The position numbers and the translations under genes are program-made. Positions 5,403-8,764 of a stretch of DNA of 8,764 bases are shown here, piece by piece; positions within the stretch are counted from its first letter, which is position 1, and each line of letters starts with the position of its first letter. Below the pieces are notes generated by a model that was not told the origin of the DNA, searched no databases, and saw only the letters and a program-made list of their open reading frames with translations. The stretch spans positions 1 to 8,764 of the forward strand of contig DRGV01000031.1 of the NCBI GenBank assembly GCA_011049955.1, read 5' to 3'. The stretch is from a bacterium (GTDB lineage: Bacteria > UBP18 > UBA7526).

Positions 5403-6152
5403 GTGTTGAAGGTAGATTTATCCGGGAAAGTAATTATTATCACTGGGGCAACCGGGGAATTGGGCAAAAATATCGCCTTCTCCTGCGCCAGATGCCGGGC
5501 GAAAGTAGTAATCAATTACTTCAGGAATAAAGTCCTTGCCCTCAGGGTAGTAGATGAAATTAAGGCAAGTGATGGCCAGGCCTTGGCCATAAGAGCGGAT
5601 GTGAGGAAGTGCGACCAGTTAAAGAGTATGGTAGATGAGGTTCTAAGAGAATATGGCCGGGTCGATGCCTTGATAAACAATGCGGGAATAACCCGTGATA
5701 GACTTCTATTGAGAATGGGAGAGAAGGATTGGAATGAGGTTCTGGCCACAAATTTAAAAGGGGTCTACAACTGCACTAAAGCGGTACTCTCTTCTATGAT
5801 CAAAAACGCCCAAGGCAGGATCATCAACATCTCCTCCTCAGTCGGCCTTAAGGGAAATATTGGCCAGGCAAATTATGCTGCCAGTAAGGCCGGGATCATA
5901 GGATTCACCAGATCCTTAGCCAAAGAGGTGGGAAGGTATAATATAAAGGCTAACATTATCTGCCCGGGCTTTATGAAATCCAAAATGACTCAAGAGGCGG
6001 GCCCTAAATCTTTCAGGATAGCAGAAGAGAAAAGTCTCTTGGGTAGAATCTCTCTTGCCTCTGATGTGGCTGACTTCGTACTCTTTTTATTATCTCCCAG
6101 TGGGGACAATATCACTGGGCAGGTGTTCAATATAGACAGTCGAATCGTATGA
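5403..6152 (+). CDS. fabG: 3-oxoacyl-ACP reductase (FabG-type SDR) in the biotin locus
   Basis: A short-chain dehydrogenase that reduces 3-oxoacyl-ACP to 3-hydroxyacyl-ACP with NAD(P)H during chain elongation. At 249 residues it has the normal family length. The catalytic tetrad is present: N117 (TNLKG), S145, Y158 and K162 (YAASK), with FabG-like NNAGITRD and GNIGQANYAASKAG. The cofactor loop reads TGATGELG (14-21). The usual middle Gly of TGxxxGxG is Glu19, and Gly18 occupies the place of the common Arg, giving a GxxGxxG pattern more like extended SDRs. The C-terminus NIDSRIV replaces the usual VDGG. The start is GTG 5403, with GGAGAGG at 5387-5393; TTG 5406 is an alternative. The stop overlaps the fabF ATG (ATGA), implying translational coupling. 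It probably acts with FabF in building the pimeloyl chain. Confidence 0.93.
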   Translation: MLKVDLSGKVIIITGATGELGKNIAFSCARCRAKVVINYFRNKVLALRVVDEIKASDGQALAIRADVRKCDQLKSMVDEVLREYGRVDALINNAGITRDRLLLRMGEKDWNEVLATNLKGVYNCTKAVLSSMIKNAQGRIINISSSVGLKGNIGQANYAASKAGIIGFTRSLAKEVGRYNIKANIICPGFMKSKMTQEAGPKSFRIAEEKSLLGRISLASDVADFVLFLLSPSGDNITGQVFNIDSRIV

Positions 6153-7378
6153 GGAGAGTGGTAGTCACCGGGATAGGGGTTATCACCCCCATTGGAGTAG
6201 GGAAGGAAGCCTTCTGCCGAGGTTTGAAAAGAGGGACCTCGGGGGTAGGCCCCATCTCCAGGTTTGATACCTCTTCTTTTTCCGTAAAGATCGCTGCTGA
6301 GGTGAAGGATTGGCCTCCAGAGGATTACCCGGAAAGCGATTTCTTAAGTCTCGATCGCTTCATTCAATTCGCCCTGGTCGCCTCGCATCAAGCTATTTCA
6401 GATGTCCGAATTAAAATCGACGGTTCCACAAGAAAGAGGATGGGAGTACTAATAAGCTCCAGCAAGGGTGGGATGGAGACCTTTGAAAAGGTAAATAAGG
6501 CATTAATTGAGAAGGGGCCTTCCGAGACGCCCCCCGCCTTCATAAGCAACTTCCTACCCTCTGGGGCCTCATCCTTAGTGGCAGAGAGGCTTAAAAGCAA
6601 GGGGCCGATATCGAATGTGGTCTCTGCCTGTGCTACCGGTACCCATTCCATTATGAGGGCAGCAGAACTGATAAAGGAAGGGCAAGCTGAGGTGATGTTG
6701 GCAGGAAGTAGTGAGGCCTCCATTACTCCCCTTATCCTTGCTGGCTTCAGCAGGATGGGGGTACTCTCTAAGAGGAATAAGGGAACCCCTTCCCCCTTCG
6801 ATAAAGAAAGGGATGGCTTCGTTATTGGTGAGGGTGCCGGGGTAGTTGTCTTAGAGTCATTGGAGCATGCCTTAATTCGGGGCACTCATATCTATGGCGA
6901 GATAGCAGGCTATGCCTGGGGCGCAGATGCCCATCACATGACTCACTTCTCTTTGTGTGGTGACTCCATCGCCTGGGTGATTAAAGGGGCCTTAAATAAA
7001 GCAGGATTATTTAGCTCTGATTTAGACTATATCAATGCCCATGGAACCGCTACCCAGCAGAATGATAGGGTAGAGACCCTGGCCCTGAAGAAAGCCCTGG
7101 GCCGGGATGTCTATTCCATCCCCATCAGCTCCACCAAGTCTATGACTGGACATCTCTTAGGAGCAGCGGGAAGCGTGGAGTTTATCGCCTGCCTCTTAGC
7201 CCTGGAGAGGAATTTCATTCCCCCCACTATCAATTACCAACATCCCGATCCAGATTGCGACCTCGACTACACTCCAAATAAGGCAAGGGAAAAAGAGATA
7301 GAGAATGCCATCTCCTTATCCTTTGGTTTTGGGGGACACATTGGGGCTTTAATCGTCAAAAAAATGACGGTGCGCTAA
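6149..7378 (+). CDS. fabF: 3-oxoacyl-ACP synthase II (FabF-type) in the biotin locus
   Basis: A condensing enzyme that joins an acyl chain to malonyl-ACP. The 409-residue protein has the full C-H-K-H set: C161 (SACATG), H298 (NAHGTAT), K330 and H335 (STKSMTGHLLGAAG), plus GFGGH near the C-terminus. Aligning RMGVLISSSKGGME with E. coli RIGAAIGSGIGGLG puts Lys106 at E. coli Ile108, which lines the acyl pocket. The E. coli I108F change restricts chain length. A buried lysine there is unusual and could bind a terminal carboxylate, which would suit dicarboxylic chain synthesis for biotin (inference). The gene overlaps fabG by 4 nt. Its last residues (MTVR and stop) are encoded by a copy of the hairpin repeat that fills the next 350 nt. 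Housekeeping FabF cannot be excluded. Confidence 0.94.
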   Translation: MRRVVVTGIGVITPIGVGKEAFCRGLKRGTSGVGPISRFDTSSFSVKIAAEVKDWPPEDYPESDFLSLDRFIQFALVASHQAISDVRIKIDGSTRKRMGVLISSSKGGMETFEKVNKALIEKGPSETPPAFISNFLPSGASSLVAERLKSKGPISNVVSACATGTHSIMRAAELIKEGQAEVMLAGSSEASITPLILAGFSRMGVLSKRNKGTPSPFDKERDGFVIGEGAGVVVLESLEHALIRGTHIYGEIAGYAWGADAHHMTHFSLCGDSIAWVIKGALNKAGLFSSDLDYINAHGTATQQNDRVETLALKKALGRDVYSIPISSTKSMTGHLLGAAGSVEFIACLLALERNFIPPTINYQHPDPDCDLDYTPNKAREKEIENAISLSFGFGGHIGALIVKKMTVR

Positions 7379-7395
7379 AGCTTGCCCCGTCTTTT
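7366..7395 (+). terminator. Hairpin A1 with T-run over the fabF stop (possible weak terminator)
   Basis: GACGG (7366-7370) pairs with CCGTC (7387-7391), extended by GC/GC (7372-7373 with 7384-7385) across a T-C mismatch, and TTTT follows at 7392-7395. The shape is terminator-like but the T-run is short and the loop large. It recurs at 7472-7501 and 7615-7643, so it may attenuate transcription or stabilise mRNA ends. Confidence 0.35.
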
Positions 7396-7408
7396 GATAC
7401 CTCAAAAT

Positions 7409-7440
7409 GAGTCTTCGTGGCTGCCGCCGCTGGAAGCCTC
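7409..7440 (+). repeat. Hairpin B, copy 1
   Basis: GAG/CTC, then CTTC/GAAG, then GTGGC/GCCGC pair around loop TGCC, with one mismatch and a TG bulge. The inner stem contains a T-G wobble that is a T-A pair in copy 2. Confidence 0.75.
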
Positions 7441-7551
7441 TTTACTTATTAAAGTTTCGATACCTAAAAATGACGGCGCGCTAAAGCTTGCCCCGTCTTT
7501 TGCTTATGGCTAAGCCATCACTTCGTGATTGAAGTTCTGATACCTCAAAAT

Positions 7552-7583
7552 GAGTCTTCGTGGCTGACGCCACTGGAAGCCTC
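7552..7583 (+). repeat. Hairpin B, copy 2
   Basis: The same fold as copy 1, with an inner stem GTGGC/GCCAC around TGAC. It differs from copy 1 at only two of 32 positions, one in the loop and one that keeps pairing. Confidence 0.75.
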
Positions 7584-7667
7584 TTTACTTATGGAAGTTT
7601 CGATACCTAAAAATGGCGGCGCGCTTCGCTTGCCCCGCCTTTTGCTTATGGAAGTTCCGATACCTCA

Positions 7668-7724
7668 AAATAAGAACCTCCGATTTCATCGGAGAACCTT
7701 GTTTTTCGTTTCGCTCAAAATAGA
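7668..7724 (+). repeat. Second copy of the nfo-type palindromic element
   Basis: CTCCGAT (7678-7684) and ATCGGAG (7688-7694) form a 7-bp hairpin with loop TTC, followed by GAACCTTGTTT and TTCGTTTCGCTCA, nearly identical to the element in nfo. CTCAAAATA flanks it on both sides (7664-7672 and 7714-7722). It ends right at the bioF ribosome-binding site. Confidence 0.88.
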
Positions 7725-7733
7725 GGGGATATG

Positions 7734-8764
7734 ATGGATTTTCTTTTCCAGGAGTTAAAGGAACTTAGAGAAAAAGGCTTGTATAGAAACTTAAGAACAA
7801 TAACCGGCCCTCAAGAGCCAAGGGTTATCATCGGGGGAAGAGAATGTCTTTTATTCTCTTCTAATAATTATCTGGGCCTGGCCAACCATCCCCGACTTAA
7901 AAAAGCCAGCCAGGAGGCCATAGAGAGATATGGTGTGGGAGCCGGCGCCTCAAGACTCATCTCCGGGACCATGGAATTACATACCCGGTTAGAAGAGAAG
8001 ATTGCCCGGTTTAAAGGAAGAGAGTCAGCCATCCTCTTCTCCTCTGGTTTCCTAGCCAATCTGGGAGTGATAACCTCACTCCTCGGGCGGGAGGATGTGG
8101 TCATTGTAGATAGATTGAATCATGCCAGCATAATCGATGCTGCCCGATTATCTTCAGCAAAACTACTGGTCTATCCTCATAGGGATATGTCGAGATTAAA
8201 AAAAATCTTAGAGAGATGCCAGCCCTATAAGAAAAGGTTAATCGTCACTGATAGCATATTCAGTATGGATGGAGACCTCGCCCCCCTGCCGGAGATCGTT
8301 AGCCTGGCTAAGAGGTATCGGGCTCTTGTCATGATCGATGAGGCCCATGCCACTGGAGTACTTGGCTCTGGAGGAAGGGGAGCGGAGGAGCACTTTGGAT
8401 TGGAAGGAAAGGTCGATATCGTCATGGGAACCCTGAGCAAGGCAATTGGGAGCCTGGGGGGCTTTATAACGGGAAGCCAAAATTTAATTGAATACCTCAA
8501 GAATAGAGCAAGGAGCTTCATCTATACCACCGCCCTGCCGTCCGGCGTCTGTGCCGCCTCGCTGGCCGGCCTGGATTTAATAGAAAATGAACCGTCACTT
8601 AGAAAAAATCTATGGCAAAACGTCAAATATATACGGGATAGATTGCTGAAGATGGGCTTCGATCTCATGGGGTCGGAGACCCAGATCATCCCCATTCTCA
8701 TCGGGGAGGTGGAGAGGACCATGGAGATCTCAGAATACCTCTTCAGTCAGGGCATCTTCATCCC
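7734..8764 (+). CDS. bioF: 8-amino-7-oxononanoate synthase (3' partial)
   Basis: A PLP-dependent alpha-oxoamine synthase that condenses pimeloyl-ACP or pimeloyl-CoA with L-alanine in the first committed step of biotin ring assembly. 343 codons are visible; about 40-50 C-terminal residues lie beyond the edge. Landmarks are GLYRNLR near the N-terminus, NNYLGLANHP (44-53), GAGASRLISGT, H130 (NHASIIDAARLS) that would stack on PLP, DSIFSMDGD (173-181), D202 and H205 (DEAHATGVLG), and the PLP lysine K236 (GTLSKAIGSLGG). Start ATG 7734 is preferred over ATG 7731 because GAGGGG at 7723-7728 gives it better spacing; the products differ by one Met. Glycine C-acetyltransferase is a close paralog, but the biotin context and GLYR motif favour BioF. 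It probably belongs to the bioB-fabG-fabF transcript. Confidence 0.92.
   Translation, partial: MDFLFQELKELREKGLYRNLRTITGPQEPRVIIGGRECLLFSSNNYLGLANHPRLKKASQEAIERYGVGAGASRLISGTMELHTRLEEKIARFKGRESAILFSSGFLANLGVITSLLGREDVVIVDRLNHASIIDAARLSSAKLLVYPHRDMSRLKKILERCQPYKKRLIVTDSIFSMDGDLAPLPEIVSLAKRYRALVMIDEAHATGVLGSGGRGAEEHFGLEGKVDIVMGTLSKAIGSLGGFITGSQNLIEYLKNRARSFIYTTALPSGVCAASLAGLDLIENEPSLRKNLWQNVKYIRDRLLKMGFDLMGSETQIIPILIGEVERTMEISEYLFSQGIFI

Larger units (their letters stand above)
7361..7724. repeat. Mosaic array of hairpin repeats between fabF and bioF
   Basis: About 360 nt without a credible gene. Five copies of the box GATACCT[C/A]AAAAT (starts 7396, 7459, 7539, 7602, 7659; intervals 63, 80, 63 and 57 nt) separate different hairpins. 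Hairpin A occurs at 7366-7391, 7472-7497 and 7615-7639; hairpin B at 7409-7440 and 7552-7583. The small palindromes ATGGCTAAGCCAT (7506-7518) and ATCACTTCGTGAT (7517-7529) occur once. The array ends in the same hairpin element that is inserted in nfo. No transposase is present. Confidence 0.9.

Noticed and set aside
6388..6885. 165-codon open frame on the minus strand
   Set aside because: It lies wholly antisense to fabF, which has complete family motifs. The frame has no recognisable domain and no convincing ribosome-binding site.
7361..7724. Possible CRISPR array
   Set aside because: The repeated boxes are only 13 nt, the intervals vary (57 to 80 nt), and the intervening sequences are repeated hairpins and not unique spacers.
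7525..7734. 69-codon plus-strand open frame in the fabF-bioF spacer
   Set aside because: It is made entirely of repeat copies; its repetitive peptide reflects the repeats, and it has no ribosome-binding site.
7734..8764. Glycine C-acetyltransferase (kbl) in place of bioF
   Set aside because: The two families are close, but the bioB-fabG-fabF context and the N-terminal GLYR motif favour BioF; no threonine dehydrogenase gene is adjacent.

Overview
The window is chromosomal DNA from a bacterium, probably an uncultured and anaerobic one. Three things suggest this: a phosphofructokinase with the pyrophosphate-type active site, a biotin synthase whose cysteine pattern differs from the classical [2Fe-2S] type, and many short palindromic or tandem intergenic repeats. 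The taxon cannot be fixed from sequence alone. The repeat style and gene order recall genomes of candidate phyla such as Omnitrophota, but that is an impression and was not tested.

Layout, left to right on the + strand unless stated. (1) The 3' part of a 6-phosphofructokinase gene, then tRNA-Leu(CAA). (2) A membrane protein carrying a PHP phosphoesterase domain between two membrane blocks, ending in tandem heptanucleotide repeats. (3) nfo (endonuclease IV), with an in-frame 54-nt palindromic insertion near its 3' end. (4) A probable promoter, a small basic coiled-coil protein and a strong terminator. (5) tRNA-Ala(GGC) on the minus strand. (6) A compact divergent promoter region with a long inverted repeat and a BirA-operator-like palindrome. 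(7) bioB, a 176-nt imperfectly palindromic spacer, fabG, fabF (ATGA overlap with fabG), a 355-nt mosaic of hairpin repeats, and bioF, which runs off the right edge.

The right half reads as a biotin locus. BioF joins pimeloyl-ACP or pimeloyl-CoA to alanine, and BioB inserts the final sulfur. FabG and FabF lie between them, and FabF has a lysine at the position that lines the acyl pocket in E. coli FabF (Ile108). I infer that this pair may be a dedicated module for building the pimeloyl chain, with the lysine contacting a terminal carboxylate. That is a hypothesis and not a demonstrated pathway. A palindrome resembling BirA operators overlaps the predicted transcription start and ribosome-binding site of bioB, so biotin repression of the locus is likely.

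The second theme is repeat invasion. One palindromic element occurs inside nfo, in frame and flanked by direct repeats, and again just upstream of bioF, with compensatory changes in its stem. Other repeats supply the C-terminal codons of fabF and of the PHP membrane protein.
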